A stretch of DNA of 64,000 bases from RGIG3102 sp964369975. GTDB taxonomy: Bacteria; Bacillota; Clostridia; Oscillospirales; Ruminococcaceae. The notes beneath the pieces were generated by a model that saw only the letters and a list, made by a program, of their open reading frames with translations, did not search any database and was not told where the DNA came from. The stretch is taken from contig CAYJFZ010000003.1 in assembly GCA_964369975.1 (NCBI GenBank), positions 166,269 through 230,268 of the forward strand, in the 5' to 3' direction. The translations under genes and the position numbers were made by a program. Position 1 is the first letter of the stretch, and each line of letters begins with the position of its first letter. Positions 42,114-50,597 of the stretch are shown in pieces.

Positions 42114-43628
42114 ATGAAAAAGCCGATAGTACTATGCATTATGGATGGCTATGGAATAAGTGATGACACTGTAGGTAATGCAATAATAGCTGCAAAAAAA
42201 ACTAATTTAGATAAAATTTTTACTTCTTACCCTTACACAGAAATTCAAGCAAGTGGTTTAAGAGTAGGCCTTCCTGATGGGCAAATGGGCAATAGTGAAG
42301 TAGGTCATACAAATATAGGCGCTGGCAGAGTTGTATACCAAGAATTAACAAGAATAACAAAAGGCATAAAAGATGGCGATTTTTACAATAACAAAGAATT
42401 AATTAACGCTGTTTTACAAGCTAAAGAAGCCGGAAAAAAACTTCACATTATGGGGCTTTTATCCTCAGGCGGAGTGCACAGTCATATTGACCATCTTTTT
42501 GCTTTGCTTATACTTTGTAAAAAATTAGAGTTTAATGATGTTTACATCCACGCTTTTATGGATGGTAGAGATGTCTCACCTACAAGCGGTGATGATTTTA
42601 TGCAAGATGTAATTAATTTTACAAAAGAAAATAATATAGGAAATCTCGCTACTGTTCACGGCAGATTCTATGCAATGGATAGAGATAAGCGCTGGGAAAG
42701 AATAAAAGAAAGCTATGATGCCTTAGTTTATGGAAAAGCAAAATTTGAAACTGATGCTGTAAAAGCTCTGCAAACTTCGTACGAAGATGAAGTTACTGAT
42801 GAATTTATAAAGCCGTTTATAGTTGATGAAAATGGTAAAATAAATGTTGGAGATAGTGTTATATTCTTTAACTTCCGCCCTGATAGAGCAAGACAAATCA
42901 CAAGAAGTTTAGTGGATACTGATTTTTCTTTCTTTGAAAGAGAAAATAATGACTTACAATTAAATTATGTTTGTTTTACTCAGTACGATGCAACAATGCC
43001 AAATGTTTCAGTTGCTTTTAAGCCTCAAACTTTTGAAAATACCTTAGGAGAATATTTAGCAAGTAAAGATTTATCTCAACTAAGGATAGCTGAAACTGAA
43101 AAATATGCTCATGTCACCTTCTTTTTTGATAGTGGTGTTGAAATTAATTATAAAAATGAAGATAAGATATTGATTAACTCTCCAAAAGTTTTAACTTACG
43201 ATTTACAGCCTGAAATGAGCGCAATTGAAATTACTGATACCCTACTTCCTTTATTAAGTGATAGTAAGTATGATTTTATTGTATTAAACTATGCAAACTG
43301 CGATATGGTAGGACATACAGGGAATATGGAAGCTGCAATTAAATCAGTTGAAACTATTGATGCTTGCATTGGTCGTTTGTATGATAAAATAAAAGAGGTT
43401 GATGGTGTTCTTATCATCACTTCTGATCATGGTAATGCTGATAAATTATTAGATGAAAATGGAAGACCATTCACAGCTCATACAACTAATCCTGTACCAT
43501 TCTGCGTTGTGAATTACCCTTGCGAATTAAAAGAAGATAAGGCACTTTCTGATATAGCACCTACAATTTTAGAAATGCTAAACTTAGAAAAACCAGAAGA
43601 AATGACGGGCGAGTCTATCTTAAAATAA
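42114..43628 (+). CDS. gpmI: 2,3-bisphosphoglycerate-independent phosphoglycerate mutase
   Basis: This alkaline-phosphatase-fold enzyme moves phosphate from the C3 to the C2 of glycerate using manganese. The nucleophilic Ser is in GQMGNSEVGHTNIGAG, with metal ligands in CIMDGYG and TSDHGNADKL. The start is taken as the ATG at 42114, giving 504 residues. A GTG six bases earlier is the end of the GGAGGTG ribosome site itself. It ends the pgk-tpiA-gpmI unit; enolase is not in the window. Confidence 0.96.
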   Translation: MKKPIVLCIMDGYGISDDTVGNAIIAAKKTNLDKIFTSYPYTEIQASGLRVGLPDGQMGNSEVGHTNIGAGRVVYQELTRITKGIKDGDFYNNKELINAVLQAKEAGKKLHIMGLLSSGGVHSHIDHLFALLILCKKLEFNDVYIHAFMDGRDVSPTSGDDFMQDVINFTKENNIGNLATVHGRFYAMDRDKRWERIKESYDALVYGKAKFETDAVKALQTSYEDEVTDEFIKPFIVDENGKINVGDSVIFFNFRPDRARQITRSLVDTDFSFFERENNDLQLNYVCFTQYDATMPNVSVAFKPQTFENTLGEYLASKDLSQLRIAETEKYAHVTFFFDSGVEINYKNEDKILINSPKVLTYDLQPEMSAIEITDTLLPLLSDSKYDFIVLNYANCDMVGHTGNMEAAIKSVETIDACIGRLYDKIKEVDGVLIITSDHGNADKLLDENGRPFTAHTTNPVPFCVVNYPCELKEDKALSDIAPTILEMLNLEKPEEMTGESILK

Positions 43629-43637
43629 TATTAAAAA

Positions 43638-43671
43638 TAAAACACAGCGCAAAATTTGCACTGTGTTTTTG
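43638..43671 (+). terminator. gpmI terminator
   Basis: AAAACACAG and GCAAA arms pair with TTTGC and CTGTGTTTT around a short centre, followed by a T-rich run. Confidence 0.8.
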
Positions 43672-43685
43672 TTTTAAGTATTTAT

Positions 43686-43705
43686 AAAAAGCTATCCAGC
43701 TTTTT
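43686..43705 (-). terminator. Short hairpin after fsa
   Basis: An 8-bp stem (AAAAAGCT with AGCTTTTT) and a four-base loop follow the fsa stop on the minus strand and end in T-rich sequence. It would serve the leftward gene. Confidence 0.5.
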
Positions 43706-43724
43706 ATTATTTTTACTAAGTGAT

Positions 43725-44366
43725 TTATTTTACGCCTTCCCAGTCTTTTAAGAATCTTTCAATACCTATATCTGTTAAAGGGTGCTTTGCCATTTGCTCA
43801 AAAATTTTATAAGGCACTGTAGCAATATGAGCTCCTGCTTTTGCTGAAGCTGTCACATGGATAGGATTTCTAATTGAAGCTGAGATAATCTCTGTTTTAA
43901 TATCATGCATTATAAAAATATCGCTAACTTCTTCAATTAAATTAATTCCATCTTGGCCTATATCATCTAATCTACCTACAAACGGACTTACATAAGTTGC
44001 CCCTGCCCTTGCTGCCATTAAAGCTTGTGCTGCTGAAAAAATTAAGGTTACGTTTGTTTTAATTCCTTGTTTTGCAAGCTCGCTTGTAGCTTTTAAGCCC
44101 TCAAGGCACATAGGAATTTTTATTACTATATTATTATGAATTTTGCAAAGCTCCTTTGCTTCTTTTACCATTTCTGTCGCATCTAAAGAAATAACTTCTG
44201 CTGAAATAGGCCCATCTACAATACTTGTAATTTCCTTAACAACTTCTTTAAAATCTCTACCTTCTTTTGCAATTAAAGATGGGTTAGTTGTAACACCACA
44301 AATAATGCCTAAATCATTTGCTTTTTTGATTTCCTCTACATTTGCTGTATCAATAAAAAATTTCAT
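43725..44366 (-). CDS. fsa: Transaldolase-like fructose-6-phosphate aldolase
   Basis: This 213-residue TIM-barrel protein belongs to the short transaldolase/FSA family. The start MKFFIDTANVEEIKKANDLGIICGVTTNPSL is the family signature, and the Schiff-base lysine lies in IVIKIPMCLEG. The ending WEGVK is typical. Bacterial members of this length are either decameric transaldolases (pentose phosphate pathway) or FSA; residues that separate them (Gln or Phe in the active site) cannot be settled by eye. It is divergent from a DUF4364 gene. Confidence 0.93.
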   Translation of the reverse strand: MKFFIDTANVEEIKKANDLGIICGVTTNPSLIAKEGRDFKEVVKEITSIVDGPISAEVISLDATEMVKEAKELCKIHNNIVIKIPMCLEGLKATSELAKQGIKTNVTLIFSAAQALMAARAGATYVSPFVGRLDDIGQDGINLIEEVSDIFIMHDIKTEIISASIRNPIHVTASAKAGAHIATVPYKIFEQMAKHPLTDIGIERFLKDWEGVK

Positions 44367-44393
44367 AGTTTACCTCCTAAACATTCTATCTAT

Positions 44394-44444
44394 ATATTAT
44401 CATAATTTAATTTTATTTACAAGACGATAAATATATAGTATTAT
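44394..44444. promoter_or_regulatory. Divergent promoters sharing one -35
   Basis: Rightward, TTTACA (44416-44421) and TATTAT (44439-44444) are 17 bases apart. Leftward, TTGTAA (44422-44417) and TAATAT (44399-44394) are also 17 bases apart. The two -35 elements are the same seven base pairs, so only one polymerase can bind at a time. Confidence 0.7.
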
Positions 44445-44473
44445 AGGAATAGTATTATAAAGGAGACATAATT

Positions 44474-45061
44474 ATGGAATATACTAAAAGCAACGCCTTT
44501 AGTGGCGGAGTTGACTTTGGTGGCCTTAAAAACGATAAAGAAATCAAAGTACTTATCTGCTACATACTTCATTCGATAAAATCGCCTATTACAGCGCCTC
44601 AATTATATGAAGCAGTTATAAGCCAAGAGCTTGTAAATTATTTTGAATTAAGCAATGCTTTAGAAAAAAATATAAAGGCTGATTTAGTATCAGAGGATGA
44701 AAATGGCTTTTTATCTATAACTAAAGCAGGGCAAGAAGTGGCAAGTGAGCTTGACTATCTGCTTCCATACACAGTAGCGCAAAAGGCTATAAAATCTACT
44801 ATAAGCTTATTGCAATACGACACTTTGAAAAAAGAACATCTAACTAATATAAAAAAAACAGAGAACGGCAGTTTTATATTAGAATGTAGTATCGAAACAA
44901 AAGACTTCACTGCATTTCAAATGAATATTAATATGCCAAGTGAAGCTATGGCAAAACTCGCAAAAGAAAAATTTATTTTAAACGCTCAAGATATTTATAA
45001 GATGGTTTTAGGGGTAATTATAGATGAGCCTAAGATGTATAGAGAATTTTTAGAAGATTAA
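44474..45061 (+). CDS. DUF4364 family protein (winged-helix-like)
   Basis: This 195-residue protein matches DUF4364, a Clostridia-restricted family. The N-terminal 80 residues look like a winged helix (KEIKVLICYILHSIKSPITAPQLYEAVISQELVNYFELSNALEKN), and a beta-rich C-terminal half follows. It is probably a transcription regulator. It shares -35 bases with the fsa promoter, which suggests autoregulation or control of fsa. That is inference. Confidence 0.82.
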   Translation: MEYTKSNAFSGGVDFGGLKNDKEIKVLICYILHSIKSPITAPQLYEAVISQELVNYFELSNALEKNIKADLVSEDENGFLSITKAGQEVASELDYLLPYTVAQKAIKSTISLLQYDTLKKEHLTNIKKTENGSFILECSIETKDFTAFQMNINMPSEAMAKLAKEKFILNAQDIYKMVLGVIIDEPKMYREFLED

Positions 45062-45068
45062 TTATAAT

Positions 45069-45100
45069 AAAAAGTACTATCATTTTGATAGTACTTTTTT
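45069..45100 (+). terminator. Terminator after the DUF4364 gene
   Basis: A 13-bp stem (AAAAAGTACTATC with GATAGTACTTTTT) and a five-base loop are followed by a T-run. The remaining gap to 45290 is AT-rich, with one further inverted repeat around 45217-45240 and nothing else recognised. Confidence 0.85.
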
Positions 45101-45290
45101 ATTTGAGTATAAGTTTTAAAATAAAGATATTAAAGCATATTTTGTAATTACTTTTTTACATTAATATGAGTTAAGCAAAATGTGGTGTTTTTAAAATTAA
45201 TACATTACAATTTGATAGCTTGAGTAAAATTAAAGCTATCCGCTTTTTACTTCTATTCATTTTAATAAAATCCAATATAAATTAAGTCTT

Positions 45291-46940
45291 TTAACTCTCT
45301 CTTATAGTCTTCATATTTAACACTTCATCTGCTATTCGCATAGTTGATTTTCTGTGAGAGACTATAACAATAGTTTTATCTTGAATATTTTTAAGGGATT
45401 GTAGGATTACTGCTTCATTTAAGCTATCTAAGTTACTTGTAGGCTCATCTAATAAAATCAAATCAGCATTATGCAAAAATGCTCTTGCAATACCTATTCT
45501 TTGCTTCTCCCCACCCGAAATTGTATCTCCAAGTTCTCCTACTTTGGTATCATATCCATCTTTTAAACTCATTATAAAATCATGAATTGAGGCCTTTTTA
45601 CAAGCATTAATCACTTCTTCTTTACTCGCGTTAAGTTTTGCTATTTTAATATTATTTTCTATTGTATCGTGGAAAATATGCGTTTCTTGAGTTACATAAC
45701 TTTGTATACTTCTAAGGCTTTTTGTGTTGATATTTTCTATATCTTCTTTAGATATTAATAGCTTTCCTTTTTGAATTTGCCAGAATCTCATTATCAATTT
45801 TAATATAGTAGACTTACCACTTCCGGATTTGCCATTTATACCTAAAATCTTATTTTTTTCTATATCTAATGAAAAGTCTTTTAGTATCACTTCATCAGTA
45901 TATGAAAAATCAACATTTTCAAAATTTACTCCTGTAAAAGTTATGTCTTTTGCGTTTATTATTTCTTTAACAATGGGCTCTTCATCTAAAATATCGAGTA
46001 CCCTATTGCCACTTGCAATAGTTTGAGTTAGGCCTGTTCCTAAATTTGCTATGGCCGTAACTGCACCAAAGGATGAGAAAATAGTGATAACTGGTATAAC
46101 AGCTGAGTATATATCGATTACATTATTGTTGTATAATGTAATGGCACTAAAAAGCATTATAAGACAAAAAGATAAGATACTAAGATTTGTAAAAGCTATT
46201 GTTTTAGCTATATTTTCTTTTATTTCTTTATTAGATTCTTCCATTTCTAATGAAAGGGTATTGATATTTTCTTTTCTTTTTTTAATGTAATTAAACTGCA
46301 ATACTTCTTTTAACCCTCTTAGACTATCTAAAAAATATGTGTTTAATTCCCCTGCTTTTTTTCTTTGCATTTCTCCGCTTTTTTTAGATTTTCTTGATAG
46401 CGTCATAGGTATTATTACTCCTACTGTTAAATGCGCTAAAAGTAATATAATGCCTAAACCAATATGAAAACTCATAACAAAGCCTACCATTACGCTACTT
46501 GTTATTAAAGCTATACAAATTGGCGAAACTGTATGCGCATAAAATACTTCTAAAAGCTCTATGTCTGAAGTGATTATAGATACAAGATTGCCTTTATCTT
46601 TTCCGTCTAATTTTGCTGGGGCTAATTTTCTTAGTGAAGTGAATACATTATCTCGAATTATAGCAAGCAATTTAAAAGCGATATAGTGATTACAATACTG
46701 CTCTATATAATGAAGTATCCCTCGCATAATAGCAATAACTGCAATTATTATTATAAACATTGTTAGCGTATCTTTATTTTGAGTAATATCAATAAGGGCA
46801 ATCCCACCAAACACAGTTAAAAAACTTGCACAAAAAAAGCCAAGACAGCCTGTAATTATAGCTATTGCCATAACTTTTGCAAGTGGTTTTACAAGGACAA
46901 TCAATCTTTTCATAACTAAAAAATTTGAACGATTTTTCAT
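45291..46940 (-). CDS. ABC exporter, CydC-like half (permease-ATPase fusion)
   Basis: This 549-residue protein has six membrane helices (residues about 15-300) and a C-terminal ATPase: Walker A GINGKSGSGKSTILK, signature ISGGEKQRIGIARAFL, and Walker B LILLDEPTSNLD. It is paired with the preceding gene of the same design, and the two overlap at one base, so they form a heterodimer. The pair resembles CydDC-type thiol or heme-related exporters, but this name is applied loosely in anaerobes and the substrate is not readable. Confidence 0.8.
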   Translation of the reverse strand: MKNRSNFLVMKRLIVLVKPLAKVMAIAIITGCLGFFCASFLTVFGGIALIDITQNKDTLTMFIIIIAVIAIMRGILHYIEQYCNHYIAFKLLAIIRDNVFTSLRKLAPAKLDGKDKGNLVSIITSDIELLEVFYAHTVSPICIALITSSVMVGFVMSFHIGLGIILLLAHLTVGVIIPMTLSRKSKKSGEMQRKKAGELNTYFLDSLRGLKEVLQFNYIKKRKENINTLSLEMEESNKEIKENIAKTIAFTNLSILSFCLIMLFSAITLYNNNVIDIYSAVIPVITIFSSFGAVTAIANLGTGLTQTIASGNRVLDILDEEPIVKEIINAKDITFTGVNFENVDFSYTDEVILKDFSLDIEKNKILGINGKSGSGKSTILKLIMRFWQIQKGKLLISKEDIENINTKSLRSIQSYVTQETHIFHDTIENNIKIAKLNASKEEVINACKKASIHDFIMSLKDGYDTKVGELGDTISGGEKQRIGIARAFLHNADLILLDEPTSNLDSLNEAVILQSLKNIQDKTIVIVSHRKSTMRIADEVLNMKTIRES

Positions 46941-48658
46941 TATATCACCTCACTTAAATTTTCTAAGTTTTGCTGAGTTGTCCACAATTCATTGTAATAG
47001 CTTTTATTTTTTAAAAGTTGTGTGTGGCTACCTTGTTCGGCAATTTCACCTTCTTTTAAAACATATATTTTTTCTGAATTAATTACATTTAATAGTCTGT
47101 GTGATATTAAAATCACTGTTTTAGTTTTTGTAAGAGATTTTATAACATTCATTATATCATCTTCACTTTCAGCGTCTATATTACTTGTTGCCTCATCAAA
47201 AATGAAGATATCGCTGTTTGTAAGTAAAGCTCTTGCTAAGGCTAATCTCTGGCATTGACCACCTGAGAAATTACTGCCTTTTTCTAACAAAAGAGTATCT
47301 AAGCCATCCATTGATTTTAAAAACTGTGATAAGTTAACACTTTTTAATACCTGCCACAGTTTTTCATCAGTAGCATGAATATCTGCCATTAATAAATTTT
47401 CTCTTACACTGCCTTTAAAAATATAGCTATTTGCTGAAACTATAGTTATATTCTCTCTTAAATTTGTTTTATTTATTTTTGATAATTCATTATTTCCAAT
47501 TTTAACACTGCCCTCATAATCTTCATTTTGCATTGTTAAAATCCCAGCTATGGTAGATTTTCCACAGCCACTTTTTCCTACTATACTAACAAAGCTATTT
47601 TTTTCAATAGACATATTAATATTTTTTAATACTTTTTTATCATCATAACTAAAATTTAGATTTTTTATACTTATAGTAGTATCATCTATTATTAAATCAT
47701 TATCTTCTATTACTTCTAAGTCAAGTAAATCAAAAATCTTTTTACTTGCGGCTATGCCATTCATAGCTATATGAAAAAAGCTACCTAATAAGCGCAAAGG
47801 CAAAAAGAAATCAGCAGATAGTAGCATTATAGCTAAAGCTTGAAACAAACTAATATCGCCATTTGAAAATTCTAAAAGCGATAAAATTATTCCAAGTGCT
47901 GCCCCACCATAGGCTACTATATCCATGACAATTATCGAATTCAATTGCATAGATAATACTTTCATAGTAATTATTCTAAATCTTTCAGCTTGCTTGTTCA
48001 TCTGTTTGTGTTTAAAATCATCTGATGAATATATTTTCAAAGTATTTAAGCCTTGTAAATTTTCTAAAAAATTATCTGCAAGCCCTGTGTATTCTCCCCA
48101 GTATTTACTAAGTAATTTTTTTGCAAATTTTTGAATTAGCATTATCGAAATAGGTATTAAGGGCACGCAAATAAATAAAATTAACGCTATTTTAAAATTG
48201 ATTAATGAAATTAGGCAAAAAAGAATTACAGGCGCTATCATCGAATAAAAAAACTGCGATAAATAACTACCAAAATATGTTTCTAATTGCTCTACTCCCT
48301 CGACTGAAACTTGCAATAACTCAGCTGTTGTAAGCTTTTTATTATACTTTGCGCCTATTTTAATTACTTTATCATAAATTTTACTTCTAAGTATCGTTTT
48401 CACTGATTTTGAAGCCTTATAATTTTGCATTGAAGCTAAAAAACTAAGTGTAACTCTTGCTATTATACATATTAAAATAACACCTATTAAGCCAAGTAAA
48501 TTTTCTATTATTTCTCCATTTATTAATGAAGATAACAAAAAGCTAATTGTAAACATCATCACAATATTAAAGCTAAGTGATAACACTTGGCATATAACAT
48601 TTTTATATACATATGATATGGCATCAGGTACCATTTTTATTAATCTTTTATTTATCAT
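46940..48658 (-). CDS. ABC exporter, CydD-like half (permease-ATPase fusion)
   Basis: This 572-residue protein has six membrane helices (residues about 15-300) followed by an ATPase: SIVGKSGCGKSTIAG, FSGGQCQRLALARALL and DIFIFDEATSNID. It is the first half of an exporter heterodimer with the next gene. No cytochrome bd genes lie nearby, so a role in bd assembly is not supported. A strong near-consensus promoter and a dyad just downstream of its -10 suggest regulated expression. Confidence 0.8.
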   Translation of the reverse strand: MINKRLIKMVPDAISYVYKNVICQVLSLSFNIVMMFTISFLLSSLINGEIIENLLGLIGVILICIIARVTLSFLASMQNYKASKSVKTILRSKIYDKVIKIGAKYNKKLTTAELLQVSVEGVEQLETYFGSYLSQFFYSMIAPVILFCLISLINFKIALILFICVPLIPISIMLIQKFAKKLLSKYWGEYTGLADNFLENLQGLNTLKIYSSDDFKHKQMNKQAERFRIITMKVLSMQLNSIIVMDIVAYGGAALGIILSLLEFSNGDISLFQALAIMLLSADFFLPLRLLGSFFHIAMNGIAASKKIFDLLDLEVIEDNDLIIDDTTISIKNLNFSYDDKKVLKNINMSIEKNSFVSIVGKSGCGKSTIAGILTMQNEDYEGSVKIGNNELSKINKTNLRENITIVSANSYIFKGSVRENLLMADIHATDEKLWQVLKSVNLSQFLKSMDGLDTLLLEKGSNFSGGQCQRLALARALLTNSDIFIFDEATSNIDAESEDDIMNVIKSLTKTKTVILISHRLLNVINSEKIYVLKEGEIAEQGSHTQLLKNKSYYNELWTTQQNLENLSEVI

Positions 48659-48699
48659 TATTTTCTCTCTTTAGTTTATTTTAGTTTTGGCTAACTACC

Positions 48700-48728
48700 A
48701 TTTTAGCACCAGTAAAAATAGCTGTCAA
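48700..48728 (-). promoter_or_regulatory. ABC exporter promoter with downstream dyad
   Basis: On the minus strand TTGACA (48728-48723), 17 bases and TAAAAT (48705-48700) with a TGC extension are near consensus. Just downstream, TAGTT (48682-48686) and AACTA (48693-48697), six bases apart, form a small dyad that could be an operator. Confidence 0.7.
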
Positions 48729-48835
48729 GCAATACACTTTTTTGTAACTTTTTATAGAACACGCACTTTACTGCGTAAAACTTATTTTCACCCTAATAAA
48801 ATTTGTAATTTAAAGATAGTTTTTACTTAAAATAT

Positions 48836-48864
48836 TTGTTATTATAAATAAAAAATGATATAAT
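48836..48864 (+). promoter_or_regulatory. Promoter of the small membrane protein / GerMN-like lipoprotein
   Basis: TTGTTA (48836-48841), 17 bases and TATAAT (48859-48864) precede the 61-residue membrane protein by about 58 bases. Confidence 0.6.
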
Positions 48865-48922
48865 CAAGATAATGAATGTTTTGATTTATTGACATCTTAA
48901 AATTACATACTGGAGATAACAA

Positions 48923-49108
48923 ATGAATGTTTTAGTAGCTACTTTATTATTGTTAATAAGCATTTTTACTATGTATAAAATATCACAGGATAAGCAAAAG
49001 CTATGCCAAGGCGGTATTTATAATGTTATTTTATTTCTATTAGCCTTATTTTCTTTTGCCACACTTTGCTATTTAGTGCTTACAATTATGGTCTTATTTG
49101 CTATATAA
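48923..49108 (+). CDS. Small two-TM membrane protein
   Basis: This 61-residue protein is almost wholly hydrophobic, with two helices (residues about 3-18 and 33-58) joined by a short charged loop (YKISQDKQKLCQGG). No family is recognised. It has a GGAG ribosome site and lies 19 bases before the lipoprotein gene, so they are probably co-expressed. It may partner or anchor that lipoprotein, but nothing in the sequence proves it. Confidence 0.55.
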   Translation: MNVLVATLLLLISIFTMYKISQDKQKLCQGGIYNVILFLLALFSFATLCYLVLTIMVLFAI

Positions 49109-49127
49109 TTTATTGGAGGATAAAAAG

Positions 49128-50312
49128 ATGAAAAAATTACTTGTTTTATTTTTGAGTGTTTGTTTATTATTTGCTTTTACAGCCTGCGTTGATACCACTA
49201 ATCCTAACCAAGAACCTGTTGAAGGCGAAGAACAAACAACTTCTCAAACAACTAACGGCACCCAAACTGAAGGTGATAAAACCCCACCTACCCCTGATGC
49301 TTGGCCATCAGAAACATTAAAGCCTGCTGGCAGTGAAGACTCTTCATCTACAAGCAAAGTAGAAGAAACTACAGCACCAGCACAAACAAAAGAGCCTGAT
49401 ACATATTCAAATATTTATTTTGATTTTTCAAGTATGCGCCTTGATGAGCCAAAATACTCAGAAGCAAGAATTCACTACGCAGCTCCTTTAACTGCTGAGA
49501 TTATTGTTCAAGAATTAACAAATCACACAGGTTTAAACTTTTCTATCAACAGTGTAACTGTTAAAAATTCAACTTCTGTATTCGTTGACTGGGCAGATGA
49601 TGCAACCTTAATTACAAACACCGGCTATTCAGCATTAAAACCAGATTTTAGTGAAATAAATTCATCAGAAGCTATGCGCTGGTTTATGCTTGATACTCTA
49701 TGGATGAGTTTAAAAGATAACTTTGAGATTGATTATCTATATTTCACAATGAACGGTGGCGAAGTATTAAAACTTAATGATTTTAATCCTTCTTTAAATT
49801 TTGATTTCACACAGCCTTACACTGGAAACCCTTATAATTATGATTACTCACATATAGGCGATCCTGAGGGCACTCCTGCAATAAAAGAAGATACTTCTTT
49901 TACTTTTAATGAAGATGTGTTAACATATGGTGGAGTTGATTATCCTTTAGATGAGCCAAGCGTAAAAGTTGCCCAAATTTCACAAGCCTATGATGTAGGC
50001 GATGATATAGTATTAATGGGCTACTCTATTAACGGAAATAAATTTTATCATGTGTTTAATAAAGATAAAAAATCTTATCAAGGTCATTTTTATGCACACG
50101 ATGCTATTTGGCATAGTGATGATATAGACACCTGCTTATTTATTCTTGATGGCAAGGTTTATGACTATGGTTTTAATGAAATTGGCGAGTATAACTTAAC
50201 TCCTGGCCATGCTATTGCCGGTCTTAGCTTTGCTGATAATTATAAAACATTAGATATAGCCTTTGTAAGAGAAGATACAACTATGTATTATTTCCCTATA
50301 CCTTTAGCTTAA
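49128..50312 (+). CDS. GerMN-domain-like lipoprotein
   Basis: The start is the ATG at 49128, chosen because GGAGGA sits seven bases upstream. The lipobox is FAFTAC. A Thr/Glu/Pro-rich low-complexity linker covers about residues 25-90. The next ~110 residues show the pattern of GerMN (spore germination/sporulation) domains: IHYAAPLTAEIIVQELTNHTGLNFSINSVTVKNSTSVFVDWADDA, then a long helix with SEAMRWFMLDTLWMSLKDNFEIDYLYFTMNGGEVL. The last ~130 residues are a beta-rich tail of unknown type. GerMN proteins act at the cell surface. The match is by eye. Confidence 0.6.
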   Translation: MKKLLVLFLSVCLLFAFTACVDTTNPNQEPVEGEEQTTSQTTNGTQTEGDKTPPTPDAWPSETLKPAGSEDSSSTSKVEETTAPAQTKEPDTYSNIYFDFSSMRLDEPKYSEARIHYAAPLTAEIIVQELTNHTGLNFSINSVTVKNSTSVFVDWADDATLITNTGYSALKPDFSEINSSEAMRWFMLDTLWMSLKDNFEIDYLYFTMNGGEVLKLNDFNPSLNFDFTQPYTGNPYNYDYSHIGDPEGTPAIKEDTSFTFNEDVLTYGGVDYPLDEPSVKVAQISQAYDVGDDIVLMGYSINGNKFYHVFNKDKKSYQGHFYAHDAIWHSDDIDTCLFILDGKVYDYGFNEIGEYNLTPGHAIAGLSFADNYKTLDIAFVREDTTMYYFPIPLA

Positions 50313-50322
50313 AATTAAGTAT

Positions 50323-50353
50323 AAAAAGTATCATCATTTTGATGATACTTTTT
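50323..50353 (+). terminator. Terminator after the GerMN-like lipoprotein
   Basis: A 13-bp stem (AAAAAGTATCATC with GATGATACTTTTT) and a five-base ATTTT loop are followed by a seven-base T-run. Confidence 0.85.
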
Positions 50354-50499
50354 TTAATTTTGTGTTTATATACTTTATTTTCAAAGTAAGTACAATTAAA
50401 AAAATATTCACTTATTAATATTCGTTAATCATTTGTCATTATTCATAAATATTTGCTTAATTTTTCTAATATTACCTACTTTAAAAGATTGATAATTAA

Positions 50500-50527
50500 T
50501 TGACATTCTCCTATTTTTATGTAATAA
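50500..50527 (+). promoter_or_regulatory. Tat cassette promoter
   Basis: TTGACA (50500-50505), 16 bases and TAATAA (50522-50527) precede the exported flavoprotein gene by about 70 bases. The upstream 50354-50499 is AT-rich with no clear operator. Confidence 0.55.
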
Positions 50528-50597
50528 TTAGATGAATATGTATTTAACATAATAAGCAAAAACATTGTACTATATTATTAATTAAAAGGAGAAAATT

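Noticed and set aside
45104..45290. Small RNA between the DUF4364 gene and the ABC exporter
   Set aside because: An inverted repeat (GATAGCTT with AAGCTATC near 45217-45240) is present, but no promoter of its own was seen, so no RNA gene is claimed.
45291..48658. cydDC genes for cytochrome bd assembly
   Set aside because: No cydAB or other oxidase gene is present; only the exporter architecture is supported, so the symbols were left blank.
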